Below are positions 1-6,490 of a DNA stretch of 16,869 nt, one piece after another. This DNA comes from Nitrospinae bacterium RIFCSPLOWO2_12_FULL_45_22 (lineage in GTDB: Bacteria > 2-12-FULL-45-22), in NCBI GenBank assembly GCA_001803565.1, contig MHDQ01000310.1, forward strand, positions 1-16,869, read 5' to 3'. The notes under the pieces are model-generated. The model was not told the origin of the DNA and did no database searches. It saw only the letters and a list, made by a program, of their open reading frames with translations. Made by a program: the position numbers and the translations under genes. Position 1 is the stretch's first letter, and each line of letters opens with the position of its first letter.

Positions 1-353
1 ATGGTTTTGCCCCGGGTGACATCAAGTCCAGTGGTGTACGCAAGGGAGATGCCCCGGTCTTTATCACGTCCCAGTACCGGATTGGTGAAGCGGGAGACCT
101 TACCAACCATCATCCCATTGGATTTGGCTATCAGGATGTAGAGGCGGTGGACGATGAGATCCAGCGGGCATCGGCACCTATGAATGCCCTTTACACCATT
201 GGTGACCTGCTATGGGCCGGGCAGATGGAGTGTACCACCTGTCATGATGTCCATAACACCAAGAACACGGGTGAAAAATTCCTCTGGGTATCTGATAAAG
301 AGAGTGATCTTTGTATGACCTGTCACCTGAAGGGAGAAGTAAGTAAGGAATAG
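1..353 (+). CDS. Multiheme c-type cytochrome, C-terminal fragment (doubled CXXCH type)
   Basis: The frame is open from base 3 to the TAG at 351-353, so the gene begins before the window. The visible 116 residues carry two heme c attachment motifs, CTTCH and CMTCH, about 30 residues apart near the C-terminus. This is the spacing of the doubled-CXXCH domain, in which two hemes are stacked by short inter-motif segments. The upstream segment ...DLTNHHPIGFGY... supplies extra histidines that could be axial ligands, a pattern seen in periplasmic or extracellular multiheme cytochromes of this type. The total heme number cannot be known from the fragment. It probably belonged to the same transcription unit as the next gene, from which it is separated by 162 bases holding a strong hairpin. 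The heme motifs are seen directly. The electron-transfer role follows from the family, and the cell location is inferred. Confidence 0.8.
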   Translation, partial: GFAPGDIKSSGVRKGDAPVFITSQYRIGEAGDLTNHHPIGFGYQDVEAVDDEIQRASAPMNALYTIGDLLWAGQMECTTCHDVHNTKNTGEKFLWVSDKESDLCMTCHLKGEVSKE

Positions 354-363
354 TTTCCCATCG

Positions 364-390
364 CCCCCACCCTCTGGCAGAGGGTGGGGG
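364..390 (+). terminator. Perfect 12-bp GC-rich hairpin after the cytochrome stop
   Basis: Bases 364-375 (CCCCCACCCTCT) pair perfectly with 379-390 around a three-base loop GGC. The hairpin begins 11 bases after the stop codon. No T-run follows directly; the nearest T-rich stretch is near 417-423. It may therefore be an RNA 3'-end stabiliser or a dispersed palindromic repeat rather than a classic intrinsic terminator. The structure is certain, the function is not. Confidence 0.5.
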
Positions 391-515
391 TGATGGCCGC
401 ATATATGGGAGGAAACTTTTTTGGAAAAAGTTTCTCCAACCTTTCAAAAAACTTTATTTGCCCGCATAATTGTATATCTTGGTTTTTTAAAGCTCTAAGG
501 GAGGAGGGGGAGAAA

Positions 516-1316
516 ATGTGGAAAGATGTACTTAGAAAGGTGAGTTTATTTACGATAGTCATGATAGTTACAATGCTCATAGGCACTGGCTCGGTGGCTG
601 CCTGGGAGACGAATAAGCATGCTTACCACTTTGGGATGCACCAATTTAATCCAGGAGGGGCAAACGATGCTATGGTATGGGCAACCGCATGGAGTAGCAC
701 CAGAATATGGAGGCCGCCAATTCTCCAGAAGGCCTGGACTAACTGCTTCCCCAAGCGGAAGGGGTGGATATTGACAAAGATAGTACGCCCATGGCGTATG
801 GTAAAATTTGGCTATGCCCATATACCCTATTGCAAATGGTGTTGGTTTAATGTCGATTTTTACGTTCGGTCCCTTCCTCCATATATTAGTACTGCCTGGT
901 TCAGATGGACTCTCAATAGCCAGGGTATAGGCCCGTGGGTTTGGTTGGGATGGAGGGTGTCATCTCCCGCGGCCCTTTATAACCCTGCCACCGATCCCGA
1001 TGGAAATCCCGCAGAAGATATGGTGGTGAGGAATATCCAATTCGCCAATTCTCCTACCCGGATACCTAATGATCAGACCACCCTGGACAACCTTGAGGTG
1101 GTGGCGCTCTTCGCAGCATCTCAAGACCAAGGGAGGCTAGGTCCGTTTATAGTCCATCCCGGCACGGAAGTGATAATAGATCCTGTTCCAGTTGTGGATG
1201 AGCCTGTAGTAGGGGGCCGCACCGTGCTTGCTAAGGGAGAGATTGAGGTTCCGGAAGCTGAGGGAGGATTGATACCGTTTGTGATGCAGTTCATAGCCGA
1301 GAAGGATAGGGAATAG
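516..1316 (+). CDS. Secreted protein of unknown function; possibly a decaying gene
   Basis: I chose the ATG at 516 because a strong purine-rich ribosome binding site (around 498-511) lies just upstream and a clear signal peptide follows (residues 1-28, hydrophobic core FTIVMIVTMLIGTG, then SVAA). The product is 266 residues with no heme motif. The N-terminus (HAYHFGMHQFNPGG) and the last ~120 residues (acidic, proline-rich, ordinary bacterial composition) look like real protein. Residues ~58-140 are abnormally rich in Trp, Arg and Pro. Over the same DNA, another frame reads the more natural EGVDIDKDSTPMAYGKIW (about 760-815). A third frame gives an open hydrophobic stretch at about 812-925. 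This suggests compensating indels or gene decay. The frame also stays open after the TAG (see 1317-1451). I recognise no family. The position beside a cytochrome gene suggests an envelope role, but no function can be assigned. Confidence 0.5.
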   Translation: MWKDVLRKVSLFTIVMIVTMLIGTGSVAAWETNKHAYHFGMHQFNPGGANDAMVWATAWSSTRIWRPPILQKAWTNCFPKRKGWILTKIVRPWRMVKFGYAHIPYCKWCWFNVDFYVRSLPPYISTAWFRWTLNSQGIGPWVWLGWRVSSPAALYNPATDPDGNPAEDMVVRNIQFANSPTRIPNDQTTLDNLEVVALFAASQDQGRLGPFIVHPGTEVIIDPVPVVDEPVVGGRTVLAKGEIEVPEAEGGLIPFVMQFIAEKDRE

Positions 1317-1451
1317 GCCGGTTCCTGCTGCAAATGTGTCCGGGCTTTTGCCCTGGGCATCGTTGCCCTGGCTATACTGGCCATTAACCCTAAGAAGGAG
1401 AAGCGTAAGGGTTTCCCAAGTATAATGGGTAAGCCGGTTAGCTACCAGTGA
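1317..1451 (+). other. In-frame continuation past TAG encoding a membrane anchor-like tail
   Basis: After the TAG at 1314-1316 the same frame remains open for 44 codons to a TGA at 1449-1451. The encoded tail has a Cys-rich lead (GSCCKC), a hydrophobic segment FALGIVALAILAI and then a basic stretch NPKKEKRKG. This is the usual layout of a C-terminal membrane anchor followed by cytoplasmic positive charges. The segment has no good start codon of its own before the hydrophobic part. The transcription terminator starts only about 20 bases after the TGA. Together this suggests that the ancestral gene ended at 1451 and that TAG is a later nonsense mutation, or less likely a recoded codon. Confidence 0.45.
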
Positions 1452-1471
1452 TCAGCAAGACAAGGAAAATC

Positions 1472-1535
1472 AGTAAGCAGTGAGGGGTAAGGGGTGAAAA
1501 CTGCTCACTCCTTACCCCTCACTGCTTACTTTTTT
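1472..1535 (+). terminator. Intrinsic terminator with a 26-bp stem
   Basis: Bases 1472-1497 pair with 1505-1530, with one G-T wobble, around the seven-base loop AAACTGC. A run of six T residues (1530-1535) follows immediately. This is a textbook Rho-independent terminator for the plus-strand genes upstream. It also separates them from the convergent Rpn-family gene. The stem is much longer than is typical, so it could derive from a palindromic repeat. Confidence 0.88.
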
Positions 1536-1745
1536 AGCTGAACGCTTATTTTGTAAGGATTAGATGGCAAGGCTAAAGGCGGATCCAAGAAGGAAGCAAG
1601 GGCAACCTGGCGCAAAAGATAGGCGACATTTGCAGGTAGGCCTTTCGTTTAGTATCCTGGTAATACTTCTTTACCTCTTATATTTAGGACGCAGATTCCT
1701 GCAAATAATAAATAGAGTAGACGGGGAGCGGTTGACGCTTACTCT

Positions 1746-2621
1746 TTACTCTCTTGTCCATATCCGGCCAACACTTTCCATGAATTCAGATAAGGAGTTT
1801 ACTTTTATGCTCTGCCGCAAGAGGCTCCTGAGACTGGCCTCACCCCTTACCTCCTTAAGCCTCTCCTCCACATATTGAGGTATCGCACCAAACCTATCCC
1901 CTAAGATAGTAAGAATATCCATATATATTCCTTTTTCTATTCCTTTTTCTATACCCTTTTCTATTCCTTCTTCCACGATAGATTTATATGTGCTAGATTC
2001 CATAAGCGTTTCCCTCCTCACGAACCTATCTAAGAACTCTTTATCATACCTAATACCAGATAGTATATACCATATAGCCTGCAATTCCAATCGCCTGTTC
2101 TTATCCTCTATCTTCTCTATCCTATCTATCACCTTAGAGAAGATATTCTCGGGGTCTTCTACCTTCATAAGAGATATAAGGGGCAATAGACCCTCTTTTT
2201 CATAAAGCTCTTCTCTTATTTCTATCCCTGACAAGGGTATCATTTTATAATCATACCTGTTTATCTCCTTTCCCCCTATTACTATCTGGTAACTCTCCTC
2301 AGTATATGTGCCCTTTCCCAGGTAGATCAAGATACTTATCAGAGGTAGACCATACTCTCTCGATATCAATCCCGCATATTCGAAAATCCTGACCGGGATG
2401 TCCCCTTCCCATTCTGACTGAAACTCTAAATGGGCTATGAACCTCTCCTCATCCTCCGTGATGACCTCGTAGATAAAATCTACCCGCCTCTCTACCCTCA
2501 GCAGTTCCTTATCTAGCCTGAGGTGACTACTCCTGACCCTATATTCTGGTATGAATTCCTGAATGAATTCCTTAGGGTATAGGGTTGATAAGTGCTTTAT
2601 GGCTATATCAACCTCTCCCAT
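1746..2621 (-). CDS. Rpn-family recombination-promoting nuclease / putative transposase (PD-(D/E)XK)
   Basis: The 291-residue product matches the Rpn / PD-(D/E)XK transposase-like family in length and layout. The N-terminal nuclease core contains RRVDFIYEV followed by HLEFQSEWE. D48, E66 and Q68 form the D...ExQ-type active site used by this family in place of ExK. A helical middle region follows. A low-complexity hinge, three IEKG repeats near residues 212-225, precedes a C-terminal helical part (GDRFGAIPQYVEERL), as is common in these proteins. The start is ATG 2621, with GGGAGG three to four bases upstream, a short spacing. Family members are DNA endonucleases that promote RecA-independent recombination and often occur in many copies. 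The gene is convergent with the upstream plus-strand block and co-oriented with the Uma2-family gene. The family call is confident; activity in this copy is inferred. Confidence 0.88.
   Translation of the reverse strand: MGEVDIAIKHLSTLYPKEFIQEFIPEYRVRSSHLRLDKELLRVERRVDFIYEVITEDEERFIAHLEFQSEWEGDIPVRIFEYAGLISREYGLPLISILIYLGKGTYTEESYQIVIGGKEINRYDYKMIPLSGIEIREELYEKEGLLPLISLMKVEDPENIFSKVIDRIEKIEDKNRRLELQAIWYILSGIRYDKEFLDRFVRRETLMESSTYKSIVEEGIEKGIEKGIEKGIYMDILTILGDRFGAIPQYVEERLKEVRGEASLRSLLRQSIKVNSLSEFMESVGRIWTRE
1927..1974 (-). repeat. Four tandem 12-bp units inside the Rpn-family gene
   Basis: Units at 1927-1938 and 1939-1950 are identical (ATTCCTTTTTCT on the plus strand). Those at 1951-1962 and 1963-1974 are variants. 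Each encodes one four-residue IEKG-like step on the minus strand. A change of one unit would keep the reading frame, so slippage would lengthen or shorten the linker without inactivating the nuclease. Confidence 0.85.
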
Positions 2622-2809
2622 ATACCTCCCTAATTTAATCGTATGGCAATTTTCTTCTTTATTTTGCTGAGCCAGGAGACCCAGTACTACCCGGGGATAG
2701 GATCGGGTCTGCTAAGTCGGTCTTTCGCTTGAGGTGCCGGATCACGCCTGGATTCAAGTCCGCAGCAGCGTAGCTATTACACTTGGAGGGTTGACCATCC
2801 AGGGACACA

Positions 2810-2855
2810 ACCCTGAGCATGAAGAATTTCAGAGACCCCACCCTCCGCTCAGGGT
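2810..2855. repeat. Imperfect palindromic extragenic repeat
   Basis: ACCCTGAGC at 2810-2818 is the inverted complement of GCTCAGGGT at 2847-2855. Read on the minus strand, the stretch encodes CHPERRVGSLKFF. This is close to the CHPERSEGS-type spurious translation I associate with a dispersed intergenic repeat found in many environmental bacterial genomes. The minus-strand frame 2659-2877 that covers it is therefore unlikely to be a gene. The palindrome is seen directly; the link to a dispersed repeat comes from memory and would need a genome-wide search. Confidence 0.55.
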
Positions 2856-2880
2856 GACAAATGAAAGGCCAGGACATGCC

Positions 2881-3480
2881 TTAGATGAGTCTCCTGGCAA
2901 TTTCAAAGGGGTCTTCTTTATCAAAATTATCAAGCCATGCCATCATCAGAAAGAAACCTTCCCAAATGCTACTTTTGAATTCATCTCCTGCTATTTCTAT
3001 CCTTTGGAACCTCTTCCCTGCATTACTGTAAAATTCCCATTGCTTTTCAGACGGGTCCAATAACCATAATTCCTTAACATGAAAAGCTTCGTATTTCTTA
3101 AACTTCCAGCCCTTATCATATTCCGCGGTAGAAGGGGACAATATCTCTATGATCAAATCGGGGGCTCCATCCAGGTATTGTTCTTTAATGCGGAAGAGAT
3201 TCTCTTGGGAGACGAAAAAGATATCCGGCTCAAATAGGTTATCCTCATCCAACCGGACCACCGCAGGGTTATAATATAGCTCGCCCAGACCTTTAGACCT
3301 GATATAATAAGTCAAGATATTGAGCAGGAACAAGGCAAATTTCTGATGTATTATGGCTACCGGTGTATGCATGATAAGCTCCCCATCTATGACTTCCCAG
3401 TAATCGTCCTCGGTAGATTTTTCAAAAAAGTATTCTGCTGCACGCTTATATGTGAGCCCCAATTTACCCGATTTTGCCAT
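2881..3480 (-). CDS. Uma2-family (DUF820) PD-(D/E)XK endonuclease-like protein
   Basis: The 199-residue product has the conserved Uma2 pattern. An early WEVIDGELI segment (E29, E34) comes first, then FEPDIFFVS (D86), then APDLIIEILSPST (D108, E112) and a downstream DKGWKFKKY. These correspond to the acidic and lysine residues of the PD-(D/E)XK-like fold. I chose ATG 3480 because AGAGGTGG lies about seven bases upstream on the minus strand. An in-frame TTG at 3513 has a weaker context. Uma2 proteins are abundant in cyanobacteria and many anaerobes, and their biological role is mostly unknown. The gene lies upstream of the Rpn-family gene on the same strand, with a 259-base gap holding a palindromic repeat. 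Two unrelated PD-(D/E)XK families next to each other suggest an accessory insertion between cytochrome blocks. Confidence 0.9.
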   Translation of the reverse strand: MAKSGKLGLTYKRAAEYFFEKSTEDDYWEVIDGELIMHTPVAIIHQKFALFLLNILTYYIRSKGLGELYYNPAVVRLDEDNLFEPDIFFVSQENLFRIKEQYLDGAPDLIIEILSPSTAEYDKGWKFKKYEAFHVKELWLLDPSEKQWEFYSNAGKRFQRIEIAGDEFKSSIWEGFFLMMAWLDNFDKEDPFEIARRLI

Positions 3481-4090
3481 TATTAACCACCTCTTTATTC
3501 CTCCCTGTTTCAAAGAAAAGGATACCAGTTTTATCCAATAAAGTCAAAATAGATGAACCGCAGTGATCCGCTCGGGGCAGGGTAGATGGGGTGTACCACT
3601 CCATAGAATGCTACCGCCAGGTCATGCCATGAAATCAAGCCAGTATTAGACATGGCATACTGAGCCCACTTAATCTAGTTATCTGGCACGATTTGTGCTC
3701 ATTTCTTGATTCAGGAATACGTTCCAGAAAAGCCTGAAAAGACACGCCATGCCAGAAGTAAGCAAATGGGGTGAGCAATAACAATAATAAGGAGAAGGAT
3801 ACGTGGGTTAGAGTTAGATCAGATTAACAGTAGGGGTTGGAAAGTTTCAGTACTAAGTGCTCTAATCCATAATTACGGTGACGTATTTGAGAGAAAGTGC
3901 TTATGATAAGGAAACCAGGAATACAGGAGAGGTTAAAAATAGGGGATGTTAACCCCGCTTAGGCGGGGTTAATTTCCTGGCCTCTTGGTTTCCTAATAAA
4001 AAAGAAGGCAAAAAATAGGCATAATACGTAACTGTATTTATGAAATGAAGCACTAAGCCAACATCCAAATATATTAATGGGGTGGCGCAA
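3481..4090. other. Long intergenic region with nested hairpins, no gene seen
   Basis: About 600 bases separate the divergent Uma2-family and 9-heme cytochrome genes. I find no convincing ORF. Inverted segments include ATGCCATG (3624-3631) with CATGGCAT (3651-3658), GGTAG/CTACC around 3585-3615, and a nested hairpin at 3909-3994. I looked for a GEMM-type cyclic di-GMP riboswitch, which often precedes cytochrome genes in Geobacter-like bacteria, and did not recognise its conserved core. The region probably holds both divergent promoters, but no clear -35/-10 pair stands out. Confidence 0.5.
3949..3975 (+). terminator. Terminator-like hairpin upstream of the 9-heme cytochrome gene
   Basis: TTAACCCCGC (3949-3958) pairs perfectly with GCGGGGTTAA (3963-3972) around the loop TTAG, followed by TTT. 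It sits inside a larger stem, AGGAAACCA (3909-3917) with TGGTTTCCT (3986-3994). It lies about 115 bases before the cytochrome start, with no gene ending upstream on this strand. It may therefore act as an attenuator in a leader, or end a small RNA. Confidence 0.55.
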
Positions 4091-6181
4091 ATGATGCCTG
4101 ATAAGATTAAATACATTTTTATAGCGGTTATCTTTGTCCTGATCTTCTTCCTTATATTCACTGTTGATACCGGAGCATATGTGGGTGATGAAGAGTGTCT
4201 AATATGCCACAATCCAGGAGGTGCTGGTATCGGTGCTCCTGACAAGAGTGGCTATCTGATGACAGGCCATAAAAATGTGCTGAGAGAGGTTGTGCCTGGC
4301 GAAGCTTTGACCGGTCCTGATGGGGCTCCGTATGCAACCGATTCTTCTGGTCATATAATCGACTGGGCTACCGGGAGGATTGATTTAGATGGTGATAGTG
4401 CAGCCGAGACGGTGCTCTATTATGTTTTTAACGGTTGGATGGGTGGGGGCCCCTGGGCTCCGGGGGCGGTATATGCTGGCGGTGAATACGTCTGTGCAAG
4501 CTGCCATACCACGGGATATACAACCGATGAGCCCGGAGGTCCTGCCCCAGGGCCTGAACCTGACGCATCTTTTCCGGGCATACGAAGTTTGGTAACCATA
4601 GGTGGTTCATGGTATCTCGATGGCATCCAGTGCGAAAGGTGTCATGGAGATGGTGGAATCACAGTCCTCGGAGATTGTTTTCAATGCCACGATAATGGCT
4701 CCACAGATACTTCGGGCCACATATCCAAGTTCTCAATTGCCAATATCACAGCTCTCTGTGTGGAATGCCATACGAGCGGCAATACACCGCCTGCCGTCGG
4801 TGTTGGCTCCTACGGTGTATATGCTGCTTCCTTTGCCACTTACGGCATTGCACAGGAATTCCTGAATAGCCCCCATGGACAAAGCTCTGAGTTTGATGCT
4901 GATGGTTGTAGCACATGTCATAATGTCCATGAGAGCACGGTTGATGCGGTAGGTCATACCGGGGCAATAAAGAAGGTCTGTACTGATTGTCATTCAGGCA
5001 AGACCTTGGGATTTCATGAGGGTATTACCAAGGGACCCAAAAAATGTGAGGTCTGTCATATGCCTGCTGCAACAAGTGGTCGCATGACCCATCTCTGGAG
5101 AATAAACCCTGATCCTAACTATAGCTCTTTCCCTACAGAAGAGGAATACAATGCTGGGCAGGAAACTGCTTACACGGCTCCACATGGAGGCCTCGTTGAG
5201 GCTGTCTGGTTAGACGTAGAGATAGTCTGTCTCCAGTGTCATGGAGAATCGGGTGTGGCTTTAACTAAATTAACCAAGTTTGAGGTAGGGACTGTGGCAA
5301 AGGATTATCATTCAGGTGGGTGGGGTGGGATGCCAATAGCAAGGTTTAACTGGTATTATGGCACAGACTGCTACACGGTAAATTTTGATGCCACAATGAA
5401 TGATTCCACCACCTTCAATTGGGATTTTGGCGATGGTCATACGGGTGCAGGTGCAGTAATAAGCCATACCTATGATGCTCCAGGCAGTTATGCGGTTACC
5501 CTGACCAGTGATTATGGTGCAAGAAGAACGATGATTGTTACGGCAAAGGGCAGAAATATTCCTCCCACTACAGGTATGAACATTTTGGTCGATCCATCAT
5601 ACCTAACGGGTATGACCATTGAGGTATACGACCAATCTACTTCTAATGCCTGTGGAGCAATGGGTTCAAGTGATCCGGGTATAGCTTATGTGCTCTGGGG
5701 TGATGGGCTAATGGATCTGGTTTCAATCACTACCGGGCAGTCTGATCCTGTCGCTACCCACACCTACCCCACCGCCGGAACATATACCATAAGATACTTC
5801 TTCAAAGATTCCGCGGGTAATCGGTCAATGGCACCGCGGCAGACGTGGACATTGCCTGATATTCCAACCGCGGTGTATGATGTCACTGGTAGTATTATGT
5901 GGGATCATGATGATGATCCTGGTACACCCAATGTTGGATTAGCCAATGTTACCATTTACCTGAAGAGGAACTCCAGTACGATTAAGATGGGAAAGACCGA
6001 CCTTTTGGGGTACTACGAGATAAAGGATGTCACAGTAAAAGTGAATAGTAGCGGAAATGAGGTTAGCTATACCGTAGAGCCAGGGAAAAATGCATACTCC
6101 TTCGAGGTTGCACCCGGTGATTCAGATCGGGTGAATAAAGCAGACCCGGTGGCTAACTTTATCGCCACTGCTCAGTGGTAA
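4091..6181 (+). CDS. Secreted nonaheme c-type cytochrome with PKD-type and CnaB-like C-terminal domains
   Basis: The ATG at 4091 follows GGGGTGG by about seven bases; GTG 4082 and ATG 4094 are alternatives. The product is about 696 residues. An N-terminal membrane-spanning signal (residues ~8-28) is followed by nine CXXCH motifs at residues 36, 135, 181, 196, 223, 273, 297, 319 and 380. An acidic Ca2+-site-like stretch (IDLDGDSAAE) lies between hemes 1 and 2. The heme part ends near 400. A PKD domain (~426-486, core FNWDFGDGHTGAG then YDAPGSYAVTL) is followed by a PKD-like domain (~491-590, LWGDG... HTYPTAGTYTIRYFF). A prealbumin/CnaB-like beta domain (~596-696, GLANVTIYLKR and TDLLGYYEI) closes the protein. 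PKD domains are extracellular, protein- or polysaccharide-contacting modules. The inferred role is surface electron transfer with an adhesive tail. There is no C-terminal membrane anchor or obvious sorting signal, so attachment is unknown. Confidence 0.88.
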   Translation: MMPDKIKYIFIAVIFVLIFFLIFTVDTGAYVGDEECLICHNPGGAGIGAPDKSGYLMTGHKNVLREVVPGEALTGPDGAPYATDSSGHIIDWATGRIDLDGDSAAETVLYYVFNGWMGGGPWAPGAVYAGGEYVCASCHTTGYTTDEPGGPAPGPEPDASFPGIRSLVTIGGSWYLDGIQCERCHGDGGITVLGDCFQCHDNGSTDTSGHISKFSIANITALCVECHTSGNTPPAVGVGSYGVYAASFATYGIAQEFLNSPHGQSSEFDADGCSTCHNVHESTVDAVGHTGAIKKVCTDCHSGKTLGFHEGITKGPKKCEVCHMPAATSGRMTHLWRINPDPNYSSFPTEEEYNAGQETAYTAPHGGLVEAVWLDVEIVCLQCHGESGVALTKLTKFEVGTVAKDYHSGGWGGMPIARFNWYYGTDCYTVNFDATMNDSTTFNWDFGDGHTGAGAVISHTYDAPGSYAVTLTSDYGARRTMIVTAKGRNIPPTTGMNILVDPSYLTGMTIEVYDQSTSNACGAMGSSDPGIAYVLWGDGLMDLVSITTGQSDPVATHTYPTAGTYTIRYFFKDSAGNRSMAPRQTWTLPDIPTAVYDVTGSIMWDHDDDPGTPNVGLANVTIYLKRNSSTIKMGKTDLLGYYEIKDVTVKVNSSGNEVSYTVEPGKNAYSFEVAPGDSDRVNKADPVANFIATAQW

Positions 6182-6215
6182 AAACCAATATTATTCATTA
6201 TTTCGGCAAAAAAAC

Positions 6216-6420
6216 GGCATCTTTCATTTTCCAGTTAACACTTTTAACCCACAATAGTGTAAGCAAGAGGTGATGGGGAGATAGGGAAGATAATGGAGAT
6301 ATTGGAAAAACAATGATATCTCCCTAATCTCCAAGCTCTCCGAATCTCCTTTTCTTACACATATCAACTATTATACTTTTATGAAGTGTTAACTACTTTT
6401 GGCTAAATATGAAGGATGCC
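6216..6420. mobile_element. MITE-like element with inverted ends and candidate target-site duplication
   Basis: The 205-bp stretch folds back on itself. GGCATCTTTCAT (6216-6227) mirrors ATGAAGGATGCC (6409-6420) with one mismatch. AGTTAACACTT (6233-6243) mirrors AAGTGTTAACT (6384-6394) exactly. Inner arms around GTGTAAG (6257-6263) / CTTACAC (6354-6360) and GGAGATAT/ATATCTCC continue the pairing. It is flanked by identical AAAAAAAC (6208-6215 and 6421-6428), which could be an 8-bp target duplication. It has no coding capacity. It lies entirely between two cytochrome genes, close before the second one, so it may carry or disturb that gene's promoter. The A-rich flanks weaken the duplication argument. 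Confidence 0.65.
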
Positions 6421-6490
6421 AAAAAAACTTAGTGAAACTTGGCGTTCTTGGTGGGTGGATAGCTATTGGTATTTTAGGGTTTGATGGCAA

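Noticed and set aside
1564-1878. Plus-strand 104-codon ORF with AAGGA upstream and one hydrophobic segment
   Set aside because: Its last 132 bases are antisense to the well-supported Rpn-family gene, its C-terminal half has low-complexity shadow composition, and no family is recognisable. The ribosome binding site-like sequence alone is not enough.
1925-1975. CRISPR-like array
   Set aside because: The short units have no spacers and encode a repeated protein linker in the Rpn-family gene. No other direct repeat array is present in the window.
2659-2877. Minus-strand 72-codon ORF between the Uma2- and Rpn-family genes
   Set aside because: Its start (CHPERRVGSLKFF) looks like the spurious translation of a dispersed palindromic repeat, and the rest resembles no protein.
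3541-3900. Possible cyclic di-GMP (GEMM) or cobalamin riboswitch before the cytochrome gene
   Set aside because: Stem-forming segments exist, but I could not find the conserved cores of either class, so no riboswitch is called.
4420-5185. Several minus-strand ORFs of 60-90 codons opposite the 9-heme cytochrome gene
   Set aside because: They are antisense shadows of a gene with clear heme motifs and domains, with no ribosome binding sites or recognisable products. The same applies to minus-strand ORFs opposite 6491-10783 and 12216-15404.
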